Position numbers and translations under genes: made by a program
Notes under the pieces: model-generated
Told to the model about the DNA's origin: nothing
Databases searched by the model: none
Seen by the model: only the letters and a program-made list of their open reading frames with translations
DNA from: Rhizomys pruinosus
Lineage: Eukaryota > Chordata > Mammalia > Rodentia > Spalacidae
Reading direction: 5' to 3'
DNA length: 64,000 nt
Assembly: GCA_009823505.1 (NCBI GenBank)
Contig: VZQC01011003.1
Span: 1,749,870 to 1,813,869 of the forward strand
Shown here: piece by piece, positions 11,701 through 54,844 of the stretch
How positions within the stretch are numbered: the first letter of the stretch is position 1
Layout: each line of letters starts with the position of its first letter

Positions 11701-12732
11701 CTTACTCTTCAAGTCATCATCCATCTTTGAGCAGGTCAGGCAGGAACTCAGGCCGGGAAGCAGTTAGCCATGGCGGAATGCTACTTACTGACTTGCTTTC
11801 TCTTACTGGCTCATGCTCAGCTAGCCTTTCTTACACAGCCCTGAACCACCTGCCCAGTGATGGCACTGGCTATAGTTAATTCCTAAAGCAAGTGCCCTTA
11901 ACCCACTGAGCTCTCCCACCAGCCTGAATGTGTTAGCAATTTCTAATCTTTTACTTTTACAACCATTCTTATGATAAACACCTTTCTTCTTATAATGGAT
12001 TTTATTGAATTTTATGCATTTCATATATCTTAATCATATTTAGATCTCTTCTATGTGCACAACCTCATAGCCTGTCCACCAGGTTTCATTCATCCTATCA
12101 TATATGTTAAGGCCTATTGAGTCAGGTTTGTGTGCCCAGATGTCCCTCAGTTGTTGGTCAGGGCAGTCCAAGAGACTCCCAAAATAACACAAGCTATTGG
12201 CACAGCCCTTGATTACCTCCCAGATCTTGAAGGTGAGACCCTATTGCTGAAGACAGGACATATTTTGAACACAGGATTCAAAGCAATGGAGCTGGAACTG
12301 ACCTGGAAGTTTCCTCCCTGAAGACCAGCTCTCATAGTTTTGTGAGGACATTATGCAAGCTGCTAAGGGATAAAATCAATTAATGGCCCAAGCCCGACTT
12401 TAAAGCCTGATAACCACATCAATGACTGGCACAACAAACTAAAGCAGTACGGTAGTGGCACTTTTATCTTGGTGGTAATCAGCAGCTATCTAATTGGATA
12501 AACAGCTTTCTTTCTAACTACATTAACCACATATATCTTTAGTTATTTTCAAAATGTAAATTCATAAACACATCACTGTAGCATTAAAGCCTATACTATA
12601 TTCGATGATAACTCAAATGTAATATAGCTTATAAATCTATATACCAAGGCCCAGCATTTACTTTTTCCAATTTATCTTACTCAGTACAAACAGATGAAGT
12701 TTTCGTTGTAACCAGTAATACATGTTAATTTT

Positions 12733-13008
12733 AAGAAATAGGACTCGCGGGACTGGAGAGATAGCCTAGCAGTTAAGAGATCGCGGGTTCGATCCCCAGC
12801 ACCCACATGGCGGCTGAGAACCGTCTGTAACTCCAATTCCAGGAGAACTCCAGTTCCAGGGGAATCTGACACCCTCTTCTGACCTCCGCAGCATTGCACG
12901 ACACGGGTGCACAAACCTGCATGCAGACAGTACATTCATACACATAGAAAAATAAATAAAATAAATTGAAAAAAAAATTAAAAAAAAAAAAAAAGAAATA
13001 GGACTCGC
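12733..13008 (+). mobile_element. B2 SINE with perfect 16-bp target-site duplication
   Basis: The word aagaaataggactcgc occurs at 12733-12748 and again at 12993-13008, bracketing a B2 with an A-rich tail. An exact duplication points to a fairly recent insertion. The B2 body carries the 17-bp internal duplication. Confidence 0.9.
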
Positions 13009-13009
13009 T

Positions 13010-14215
13010 ATGACTGTTCCCTACATTGTACGTCAGGTACTGATCATGATCACGTTGCTCTCCACCACCCCTCTTCCTGTCTCCAGCCCCCTTCCCTGTC
13101 CCTAATAATTATTCCCGTCATTGCAGATCATTGGATTTTTGTTTGTCTGGTTTCATTCCCTCATATGACAGGAAGTACAGGATACTTGTCTTTCTGTGTC
13201 TGGCTTATTTCATTTAACATGTTATCCTTAAGATCCATCTGTTTTCCTACAAATGATAGAACTTCATGATTCTTTATGGCTGAATAATAGTCCCCTGTGT
13301 ATAGTCCCACTTTTTCTTCATTTGCTGCTGTCCACACAGGCTAATTCCATCTCTTAATTGCTGTGAGAAGTGCCACAAAAAATGTGGATGTGCAGGTGTC
13401 TATAGTGGACTCGGTTCATTTCCTTTTACTTATATCCAGGCATAGGGAAGCTGAGTCATATGGATATTCTGTAGTTGTTTTTATTATTTTATTATTTTTA
13501 TTCATTTTTTTTGATACAGTGTCTCCCTGTAGCCCCAGCTCTCCTGGAAATTGCTACATAGACCAGGCTGGCCTTGAGCTCACAAAGTTCTGCCTGCCTC
13601 TGCCTCCCAAGTGCTGGGATTAAAGGCATGCGACACCATGCCTGGTAGAAGTTCTATTGTTTTTTTGAGGGCCTTCCATGCTGTTTACCATAGGGGCTGT
13701 GCTAACCCGCATTCCCACCAAAGTGCATGAGGTTGTCCTTTTCCCCACATCCTTGACAGCATTTTAAAAATAATAATGATTCTAACTAGATGAGATAAAA
13801 ATCTCAATATGGTTGTAACTTTCATTTCCTTATAGCTAATGACAACATTGAATATTTTTCTCATATACTTATTCACCACTTTTCTTTTTAAAAATATCTA
13901 TTTAGATCATTTACTTTTAAAATAATTTTATTAAATTTCTTTTTGGATGACTTCGTACATGTACACTCTGCATCAGGATTGCTCTCATCCTCGTCCTCTC
14001 CAGTTGTCTCCTAGTCGTTCAGCCCCACTTCCCTAAAGCTCCTTTCTCATAATCATGGCTTTTTTGTTTGTTTCTTTTGTGACCTATTGACTTTAACCAG
14101 AGCCATCTGTGTAACCATGGCTGGTGGGGATTTTTTTCTGTGATAGTCCATCCTTGCATTCTGGAATGAAACCAACTTGGTAGGACTTGATGTCTTTGCT
14201 GCTGAATTTTAGAGT
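13010..14215 (-). mobile_element. L1 3'-end fragments, antisense, with B1 insert
   Basis: Antisense L1 3' sequence runs 13010-13500, is interrupted by an antisense B1 at 13505-13649, and resumes (ccttccatgctgtttacca region) to about 13900. A second antisense L1 3'-end piece follows at about 13920-14215. There is no L1 coding capacity. Confidence 0.7.
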
Positions 14216-14221
14216 GCTTTT

Positions 14222-14452
14222 TTAAAATTTTTTTAAATTTTATTTATTTTTTATGTGTATGAATGTATTGTCTGCATGTAGGTTTGTGCACCCATGTTGT
14301 GCAATGCTGAGGAGGTCAGAAGAGGGTGTTGGATTTCCCTGGAACTGGAGTTGAAGACGGTTCTCAGCCGCCATGTGAGTGCTGGGGATCGAACCCGGGT
14401 CCTCTGCAAGAGCAGTCAGTGCTCTTAACTGCTAGGCCATGTCTCCAGCCCC
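14222..14452 (-). mobile_element. B2 SINE, antisense
   Basis: Antisense B2 without the internal 17-bp duplication. It ends in the inverted head before the word ccaaattttacag. Confidence 0.85.
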
Positions 14453-14524
14453 AAATTTTACAGTACTTTTAAAGAACTAACACCAGTATTTCTATAGAAC
14501 TAAAAATAGGAAACTCCTTTTTAA

Positions 14525-14722
14525 AAACATTATTTTATTTTTATTAATATGTATATGTGTCTGTGTGAGTGTATGTGCACAGTACACATGTGCCTTCAGA
14601 GCCCAAAAGGGCATCAGATCATCCACAGTTGGAGTTCGAGGAGACTGGCCCACTGCTGAACTCAGGTCCTCAGCAAGAACAGTGAGCAAGAGCTCTTAAT
14701 GCTGAGCCGTCTCTCTAGTCCC
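14525..14722 (-). mobile_element. B3/B2-type SINE, antisense, old
   Basis: AT-rich start, GTGT-rich part, then an inverted tRNA-like end (gctctctagtcc-like). Many differences from the young B2 elements here. Confidence 0.6.
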
Positions 14723-15002
14723 AAAGAGGGAATGCTATCAGAGTCTTTCTAGAAGTCCAGGATTACTTTGCTACCAAATTTAGCCAAAAGGAAAAACCCT
14801 ATATATGACATCTTCTATCTCAAACCCCACAAAACTCCTTGTCTAGACTCTGAAGTTCTATAATCAGGACTCAACCAACCTTTCTAGGCTTGTCTCTTAT
14901 CTTCTCTATTATCCTTTTTATTTTTAGGAAAATTGCCTTACTGATTCACTCTCACTGCTTATTGTTGATCCTTTTAGTTTTTTTGTTTTGTTTTGTTTTA
15001 AT

Positions 15003-15148
15003 TTGGCCTTTTTGAGACAGAGTCTCCCTGTAGCCCCAGCTTTCCTGGAACTTGCAGTGTAGACCAGGCTGACTTGGAACTCATGGAGATCCACCTGCCT
15101 CTTCCTCCCAATTGCTGAGATTAAAGGCGTGAGTCACCACATCCGGTT
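15003..15148 (-). mobile_element. B1 SINE, antisense
   Basis: Starts with the T-run and gagacagagtctc, and ends at the inverted Pol III head (gtgagtcaccacatccgg). Confidence 0.8.
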
Positions 15149-15199
15149 TATATAGGTTTTGTATATCCTGACAAGAACTTACCAAACACCATACCTTAA

Positions 15200-15856
15200 G
15201 AATGTTAGAAGATATTGTGTTAAGTGAAGTAACACAGTCCCAGAAAAACAAATGACAAGTGGTATCCCTCATTTGTAGATGCTAGCACCAAGTACCTAGT
15301 TGTAAGGCAAACTGAGCAATGTTAATGTTATATTCCTCATTATCTGAAAGCAACTATGCTCTTATAATATGAATCCTTTAACAGGTTCTAGAATTAACCT
15401 ACCATTTATTTTCAGACTTTGGAATTTTGGTATATGGGTGGAGGGTATGTATGCATATTTTAGAGTAATATAAAATCAAAAGGTAAAAATGTGAATCCTG
15501 ATAAATGATTTGGAAATAACATACAGTTTGTTTTCAGATGACATAATTTTAGTGTAGGTGAGATCTATACATATATGTATATGCATATGTTGAAGCAATA
15601 CAAATTGGAGAGAACAACAACAACAAAAGAACTGGGACAAAAAAACAACTGAAACAGAGATGTTCTCTCAAAAACAGTAATCCTCTGCCTTGAAAAAACT
15701 TTGGAAAGACTCAGAAAAAGATGTAAGACATGTATGGCAGAATGGATGAACTCGGGTGGGGTGGGGGCATGGAAAGGGAAATAAGTCTAAATTGGGCTGA
15801 GAAATTATGTATGATAAAGTTTAATAACAATAAAATATATATTATATATACAGTAA

Positions 15857-15896
<40 letters not shown>
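15200..15896 (+). mobile_element. L1 3' end, sense
   Basis: The word gttaagtgaagtaacacag followed by cagaaaaacaaatgacaag matches the common L1 3' end in sense orientation. A G-rich part (gggtggggtgggggcatgg) and an AT/CA tail follow. A related 3' end lies at 50930-51170. Confidence 0.65.
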
Positions 15897-15897
<1 letters not shown>

Positions 15898-16353
15898 ATG
15901 TTATGTAGGAAATAGCCACCCACCAAAAACCCTTCTGAGAATAGATCTGAGTGTCACGTGGGGAGGTACAAGAAAACATGGGTACCTCACCAGGTGCTCT
16001 GAGGTGAGCCTCAACGTACAGACTGGCTTAACTTATGAATACCAGTGTGAATCCTGTTCCCCCAGGAAACCATGTTACAGCTGGGAATCTCAGCTCATGA
16101 CCTGGCACCTGCAGCTTCAGTCTCCTTTCTGTGATTACTAAGAATTGTATCATTCTAGTGTGGTCAAGGTTTAGAGAATTAAATAAAACCTACACATTGT
16201 TGTTTAGAGGCTAACATAAGAGAGATAGGGCAACATTTTTTGTTCATTGTAACATGTTATGTGCTTTTCATTTCAAAGAATTTGTCCCATTAGGTTTAAC
16301 CTTTATTGAAATACTAAAAAAAAAAAAAAATCAAGCTTGAAACCAGCATTTTT

Positions 16354-16740
16354 AAGGTAGATGGCTCAGCAATTAAAAGCACTGGCTGCTCTTGCAGAGG
16401 ACCTGGGTTCAGTTCCCAGCACATACATGGTGGCTAATAACTGTCTGTAACTCCAGTTTCAGGGCATCTGACACCCTCTTTTGGTCTCTGTGAGCATTGC
16501 ACACATATGGTGCACTTATATACATGCAGGCAAAACATTCATACACATAAAATAAAAAAATAAATTCACTTAAAAATCAATTTTAAGCCCGGCGTGGTGG
16601 CTCACACCTTTAAATCCCAGCACTTGGGAGGCAGAGGCAGGTGGGGCTCTGTGAGTTCAAGGCCAGCCTGGTCTACATAGCTAGCTCCAGGCCAGCTGGG
16701 ACTAAAGGAAGACTGTCTCAAAAAGACCAAAAAAAAAAAA
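16354..16740 (+). mobile_element. B3/B2-type SINE then B1 SINE, both sense
   Basis: An older tRNA-headed SINE spans about 16354-16566 and a B1 about 16585-16740 with an A-run. 15897-16353 and 16741-17650 hold no gene or repeat that I recognise. Confidence 0.75.
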
Positions 16741-17682
16741 AATGAATTTTAAATATTCAACATAAGTGGAGGATGAAATATTTAGCTTAACTTTGACTTA
16801 GTACATGTGTGATAGTATTTAGATGCTTGAGGAAATGTGCTTAATAGTTGTAAAGGCTTAATAAAGTAAACATCAAACAAAACTAAGTAGTCCTAAGTAT
16901 GCTTTCCACATTGGCAACCCCAGAGATGTAGAGGATTCTAGCAACAGACAAAACAGCTCAGGCTCAGTAGATTTAGTCAGCGACCCTGAGGGGGAAAATA
17001 CATGATATCTAGTTATTGCTGTTGAAAACAAAATCCAAAGCATGTGCTTAGAGGCAGAAAAGCCAGTCAGGAACAGCACATGGGTCATTTCTATAATCCT
17101 AAATCAGGTGTTCGCATGCCGTTCCATCGGGATTATATTGTAGGCACATTTTTTAAAGCTATTTTCCTTTCTTAGGAACAAGTCCAATTTTGTTCCTTTA
17201 AGGTAGTTCCAAAATCAAGTTTTCCACTGTGAGGGCAGTTGAGGGAAATAATTTTAGAGAAAGAGTAGACAATGCAATGTGAGCGAATGAAGGACTCCTA
17301 AGGAAAGGAGAGAACAGTATTCATTTTTATGTGGTGTGGATGCAAACCCCTTCCACGGCCCCACCAATGTTCGCTAAAGTCTTAAAATTCATTGCATACA
17401 CAAGCAAACAAAAATCCCAAGCACTTCTGAGGTCTGTATACAAGCCATTCTGATAGCTGTCACATAAGAACAACCCAAACTACCAGTAGATGCTATTGTA
17501 ATGTAATTAATAAATAGATACATTAGTGATTGTTCCCAGCTATGAACAGGAGCAGTTCAGTTGTTTTTCTGGACTAGAAACTTTCACCTGACACTTGCCT
17601 GGCTGACCTAAGATTCTCTGACGATTCTCTGAGGACTTAAGGGCTAATAATGCAGAGGGATTGCATGTCCTAAAGAACTCCT

Positions 17683-17688
17683 TAATCC
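17683..17688 (+). promoter_or_regulatory. CRX/OTX-type homeodomain motif upstream of PDE6C
   Basis: TAATCC lies 217 bp before the start codon. CRX and OTX2 bind this core in photoreceptor gene promoters. A weaker reverse half-site (gggatt) is at about 17658. A six-base motif occurs often by chance, so the position near the expected promoter is the only real support. An AT-rich word (gaatatatctcc, about 17821) could serve as a TATA-like element, but I cannot locate the transcription start. Confidence 0.4.
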
Positions 17689-17904
17689 ACTGCTTTCTGT
17701 GGGCCACCATAAGCCAAGCTCTTCTGTCACGTCCCAGGGGGTTTGAAAGCATCACCAAGCAAACTTCCTGCTTCCCCCTTAATGAGGTGCCACCAAGGGT
17801 TTTCTTGGCGATTTTGATCAGAATATATCTCCTCCTTGTCATGCTTCCCCAGATATCACTCTGAGGGACTCTCTATCTGGACGAGAGCATCAACTCAAGC
17901 CACC

Positions 17905-49553
<31,649 letters not shown>

Positions 49554-50087
49554 TGAAAGGCTTTCTCCAGGGAAGCTTGCAGGTCCTGGACCTAAGCAGT
49601 AACCACAGCAGATGCTTGGGAAGAATGTGGTTTTCCATTACGGCCCCAGCAACCTGTTTTCTAAGTATAGCTTGCATATTCCTGTCCCAACCTAATGACA
49701 GAAGCTGCTACGTTAAGTTTGAAACCAGCAAGCTAGAAGTGAAAGAGACAAACAACAAAAGAGCCACAGGAGATCTGGGTCCACGGGAAAAGACAGAAAC
49801 ATCCATGGCTATTGCAAAAGGGCTCTGTGCACCCCGAGGTCATTGTTTACAAATGTAAACGAAGTTGCTATGCGGTCTTTGGTTTTCTTACTCTCTCTGA
49901 GGCACACACTATGGAGCACGGTGTGGACCTTGGAGAAAGTGGGGCTTTGGTAGTAGATGTGGGCACAGATCAGAATATAACAAGGCAAAATCAAACAGAG
50001 ACACCACCCCCCCCCCAAGGGCTTGTTGCAGGCTCCTTTCAGGGGAGGAAAAGGGGAGGGGTCAGGGATGGTGCATTAGTCACTTTT

Positions 50088-50390
50088 CTGTTGCTGTGAT
50101 AGAACCACCATGACCAAGGGAACGTATAAAAGGAAGAGTTTATTTGAGCTTATGATTCATGGTTCCAGGAGAATTAGAGTCCATCATGCTGGGAAGGCAT
50201 TGTGGCCAGAGGAGCTGGAGCAGAAAGCCCAGGTTCACATCTTCAAGCAGTGCAGGAAGTAGAGAGCGACTGGAGATTGGCAAGGCCAACTGGAAACAAA
50301 ATGTCCAAACACTTGGAGCCTATGGGGGACAGTCCCATTCAAACCACCACAGATGGCTTAGGGAGGAAGTGGCTTCCAGCCCTTTGAAGT
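50088..50390 (-). mobile_element. MaLR-like LTR remnant, antisense
   Basis: cattagtcacttttctgttgctgtgatagaa at the left and aaaggaagagtttatttgagc follow the antisense 3' end of rodent and mammalian MaLR-type LTRs. Confidence 0.5.
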
Positions 50391-50539
50391 GATTATGATT
50401 GGCACTTACTGTATACTACTAACCTTCTCTAGGGAATGGTCATAGTTTTTTCCCTTTATGAATTTTACCTAAAGGGTTTATATGGAAAGGTTGTGGGTGT
50501 GAACAAATTTCACTTTCTTAAGAAAGTTCCAAATGAGAT

Positions 50540-50799
50540 TATTTTTTTATTTTTATTATTTTTTTATTAATTTTATTTATTTCTGTATGTGTATGAATGT
50601 ACTATCTGCATGCAAGTCTGTGCACCCGTGTTGTGCAATGCTGCGGAGGTCAGAAGAGGGTGTCGGATTCCCCTGGAACTGGAGTTCTCCTGGAATTGGA
50701 GTTTCAGACGGTTCTCGGCCGCCCAGTGCTGGGGATCGAACCCGGGTCCTCTGCAAGAGCGGTCGGCGCTCTTAACTGCTAGGCCATCTCTCCAGCCCC
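50540..50799 (-). mobile_element. B2 SINE, antisense, with 17-bp internal duplication
   Basis: Flanked by gagattattttt words on both sides (target duplication). The head has a short deletion (ggccgcccagtgctgg). Confidence 0.88.
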
Positions 50800-50929
50800 G
50801 AGATTATTTTTAGGATGAAGGAAACTATTTTTTCAAGGCAGAGAACCTGCTTAGAATTATATGTTTGTATATTCTCCACTCTGGAGAATGGACTTTTTCT
50901 AAACTTTTGCAACAATCTTTCATAAAAAA

Positions 50930-51170
50930 CTCAGGGAAACTGGAAAAAAACTGACCGAAACAGTGAAGTTCTCCCCAAAACAATAAGCCTCTACTTTGAA
51001 AAAAAGGTTCTGGAAAGACTCAAAAAAAGATGCAAAACCTGTATGGCAGAATGTGTGAACTTAGGTGGGGTGGGGGGGCATGGAAAGGGAAATAACTCTA
51101 AATGGGATTGAGAAATGATGTATGATGTATGAAAAAGTTTAATAACTATAAAAATATATTTAAAAAAACT
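50930..51170 (+). mobile_element. L1 3' end, sense
   Basis: gaaactggaaaaaaactgac through a G-rich gtggggtgggggggcatgg part and an AT tail, homologous to 15640-15860. Confidence 0.6.
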
Positions 51171-51424
51171 CAGGGAGTGAGTAGATAGATTAATATCCCA
51201 ATGTAGAGACAAAACTAAGTTTCTTTAGGGAGCGAAAAGGTCTACAAGTCAACTGGGAACCTGTGGGAAGGTGGGATGACTGGACAAAAAAGTGGTAAAA
51301 GAAGAAAAGGAGTTGAGTGGTTCTAGTAATCTATGATCCACGTACCACCCAGCACACGTCCATCCCAAAGCTGCTATGGCATTTCTCAAGCCCTAGTCCT
51401 GGTGTAAAGCACTGACCTTGTATC

Positions 51425-51755
51425 TTGATCTGTTTTCTGTTGCTATAACAAAAGATCAGAGTCTGGGTCATTTATATGGGCCAGAGGTTTGTTTTGGATC
51501 ATAGTCCTGGGAAGTGCAAGGTCAGGCAGCCATGCCTTCTAAGCTCCACACATGCCAGAAGGGAAAGAACACAAGGATCTGCCTCCCTTTCTAACACCTG
51601 CCCTTGTGTTCTTGTGAGAATAAACCCACTCCCACAAGAACGACTTTCATCTTTCCTAATGATATAATGAGTTTTTAACAGCCCCAGGCCACCCCTAACA
51701 GCACTACATGGAGAATCAGATTTTCCATGAGAGGACAAACTGTATCCTGGTCATT
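51425..51755 (-). mobile_element. MaLR-like LTR remnant, antisense
   Basis: tctgttttctgttgctataac followed by a ctgggtcatttatatgggcc word matches the antisense 3' end of MaLR LTRs. The right end is poorly defined. Confidence 0.5.
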
Positions 51756-52754
51756 ATTCCTTTGTGCTGGTGCTACATGGCCTGCTGCTTTGGAAGTGGT
51801 TGTTCATGGGGGGCAGGGGGCGGTAGGCAGTGATGGGTAGGCTCTGAAAAGCACAGACCCAGGGTCCCATTTCCTGCTCCTGAGCAGACTCCTGGGAGTC
51901 AGAGCCTGAGAATCTGCATTTCAAGGTAGATCACTATCAATTCTGGTGCGCAGACAGAACCTCTTCCACACAGAATTCAGAGTATGGGTTACATCTGTTC
52001 TAGAACAATGAAAAACAGGAGGAGAACTAACGTGCTTCTGGGAGGAAAGAATGAACTATCAGTTCTGGCATGCTCCTTGCCCAGTGCTTCTGGGAGCAGG
52101 GTGGGATGGGGCTCCCCAGCTGGGAGCGGCACGGAGCCTGGAGACGTGCACGTGATGTGTTGGAAGTCTTTGTTTGGCTTGAGGGCCATCTTTGGTTGTG
52201 AAGAGGCATTTTCTGCACATTTCGCTGTATCTATGGTACAGTGAGGCCATATCAAATATAACCCAGCAGCTACACATGTGTTTCTTAAGGCCAAGGACAT
52301 TTTAGAAACTGCAGCAGAAAATCCAATAGGTGCCATTGGAGGCCTTCTAGCTTCTTACATGTTTTTCTTTCAGGCTTCGACAGTTCACAGAAGAGGTAGT
52401 TTTCCATTTTAATTTTTTTATGTTATTTACTTTGCAGTCTAACCCGGCTTTGATGGCTATATAAATACATATTATTCTTTCTAAAAAGGAATATTGCATC
52501 TCAGTAATCTATACCATCTTTTCAAGGACCTGTGTACAATAGCATCCAATCTGCTAATTGCAGATGTTTAAAGCTTTGTCAATACAGTTGCTAGGCAATG
52601 CAGTCACACAGCTGATTTATGAACAGTCAAACTGAGCACAAAAAAATTGACACTCTTAGCTAATTATATATGCTTTTTTAAATTTAGGGAGTGTAGATCT
52701 TTTTATTATTCCTTAAAGAAAATACACACACACTAAAAATTAAAAACAAATTTA

Positions 52755-52884
52755 GAGGGCATCTGATCCCCTGAAACTGGAATTAAGGACAGTTGTTAGC
52801 CACCATGTGGGTGCTGGGATTTGAACCAGGTCCTCTGCAAGAGCAGTCAGTGCTCTTAACCTCTGAGCCATCTCTCCAGCCCCA
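52755..52884 (-). mobile_element. B3/B2-type SINE, antisense, truncated
   Basis: gcatctgatcccctgaaactgg to ccatctctccagcccc. Distal body and tail are missing. Confidence 0.75.
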
Positions 52885-53133
52885 GACACAATCAAATTTT
52901 AACGTCTTTAGCAAGAAAAATTCCAAGGATTTATCAAGCAATTTGGCTTTTGGAGCACCACTCATACATTTTATTTCTTATATAATAAGACTTTGAACTG
53001 AAGTATCCTTATATTTCTGTAGTTTGGAGTCATTGCTTAGATGAATAGAACTGACAATGTTCTGTGCCAGACAAGTCAAATTTTGACCTGAGCAAACTGG
53101 TGGAAATATTCTTAGATTTATAAACATATGGAG

Positions 53134-53137
<4 letters not shown>

Positions 53138-53166
<29 letters not shown>

Positions 53167-53189
53167 CACACACACACACACACACACAC
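53138..53189 (+). repeat. Compound (TA)n(CA)n microsatellite
   Basis: About ten TA units run into about fifteen CA units. Confidence 0.95.
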
Positions 53190-53364
53190 CAGTTAGCAAG
53201 TAGAGGCTGGCCTAGTCTAGGTGAGATAGGGCTGGGATCCAGCCCTCCTGGAGTATTTCGTTGCATTTTGTTTTAGAAATTTGTCTCTATATAATATTTT
53301 CAGAACAATATGCAGGGATGGGAGTGGAATATTATGTGCATAATATTTTGGAAATTAATGGTTT

Positions 53365-53900
53365 AAGAATTGTAAAAACGATCTCTGGAAATGGCTTAAG
53401 TCAAGACCTGCGGTCCCAGACTGACCTCTGATATAGGGCTGAGTCCGACATGGAGGCCCGGTACCTTGCCCTGGTGATCTGCTGCAGCAATCGAAAGAGA
53501 AAGGAGAGCTGGAAGGCTCTGGTAAGAAAGCTCCCAGAGGCTGCAGGAAGGAGGGAGAAGCCAGCTGTGCTGGAGCTGGAGGAAGAACAAAGCAAAGGAC
53601 CTTTCAGAGCACCATGTGGGCAAACTGATTTCTTATTTACTTTTTTCAGTAAGTTTCTGTTGGTATGCAAAAAAAAATACTGTTTGTCATATACTGAGTT
53701 TGTATCCTCCAACTTTAACAAATTTATTTTCAAATGCTGTTGGCTTTTTGGTGGGGTATTCAGATTTTAAATGTATAAAATCATGTCATCTAAAAATGAA
53801 TAATATGACAAACTCTTTTCCTTAAAAATATTTTTATTGTTTATATATGTGTGTGCTGGTTGGCAAAAAAGAAAAAAAAAAAAAAAAGAATTGTAAAAAC
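53365..53900. mobile_element. 506-bp poly-A-tailed insertion of unknown origin, with L1-like part
   Basis: aagaattgtaaaaac at 53365-53379 is exactly repeated at 53886-53900. The insert ends in an A-run. Its first ~260 bases (including an ATG-led frame starting MEARYLALVICCSNRKRKES) match nothing I know. 53640-53830 looks like antisense L1. It could be a copied chimeric transcript. Confidence 0.7.
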
Positions 53901-54071
53901 TAGCCAGGCATGGTGTCGCACATCTTTAATCCTTGGGAGGCAGAGGCAGAGGCAGGTGGATCTTTGTGAGTTCAAGGCCAGCCTGGTCTACAGAGTGAGT
54001 TCCAAGACAGCTGGGGCTACAGGGAGACCCTGTCTCGAAAAGATTAAAAAAAAAAAAAGAATTGTAAAAAT
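53886..54071 (+). mobile_element. B1 SINE at the same target site
   Basis: A sense B1 (about 53901-54046) lies between aagaattgtaaaaac and a third copy of aagaattgtaaaaa (54057-54070). Confidence 0.88.
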
Positions 54072-54667
54072 ATCATCCATGACCACTATAAAAATTCAAA
54101 CAATATATAGAATATGGAAGACAAATATAAATGGAAATAAATGACATTTGAATCCTAATGCCCAGAAATGGGCACATCATTAACACTGGATAAACTTCAA
54201 TGGGGTCACCCTGGGTGTGCTATACAGGTGGAAAGAGTTTGGAGAAATGAGGTCATATTACAAGCTATGTTTCTGAGCCAGAGTGGTGTTTTAAATTGCT
54301 TTGTAGAAGTATTTATATAGTTACATATTATATAGTACATATATAGGTACACAATTCTACGAGTTTTTGCCATTTTCTATGCCTGAGGAACCTCTACAGG
54401 ATTAAGATACAAAACATCTCAATCACCCAGATGATTGTCTAGGTCCCCAAGTTTGCCCTTCTCTGCACCCAGCTCTAGAGAACAACTGACATGCTTCCAG
54501 TCCATGTAAATTATATTCTCTAGGTTTTAATAAGTATAGTCATACAATAAGTGCTGTTTTGTATTAGGTCTGTACATGCAGAATAATAACTTTGAGATTT
54601 GTCAAGACTCTAGTGTATGTCAGTGATTTGTTCCTTTTATTTTCAGTAGAATTCCATTTACCCAAAA

Positions 54668-54775
54668 GGCACTGGGTGGGGTTATAAAAGAGCATTAGCC
54701 TAGCATGTGTGAGACCCTTGAGTTTGACCCTCAGCACTGAAAAATAAATGAATAAATATGTAAATAAAATGAAAG
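54668..54775 (+). mobile_element. ID-like SINE, sense
   Basis: gcattagcctagcatgtgtg through gagtttgaccctcagcac matches the ID head and B box, then an AAAT-rich tail. Confidence 0.65.
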
Positions 54776-54844
54776 ACATAAATAATTTACTTGAATGAAA
54801 CAGAAGAAACATTTTAAGCACTTTTGCAATGTTTAATTTAAAGG

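Noticed and set aside
12749..12830. tRNA genes suggested by gttcgatcccc words
   Set aside because: They are the tRNA-derived heads of B2 and ID SINEs, followed by SINE bodies and A-tails.
1..17904. Upstream neighbour gene such as RBP4
   Set aside because: RBP4 neighbours PDE6C in mammals, but no coding exon resembling it was seen in this flank.
52374..52395. Candidate exon 16 (ttcag followed by LRQFTEE-like codons)
   Set aside because: Only three residues resemble KRQFE, the following residues do not match, and no downstream donor keeps frame.
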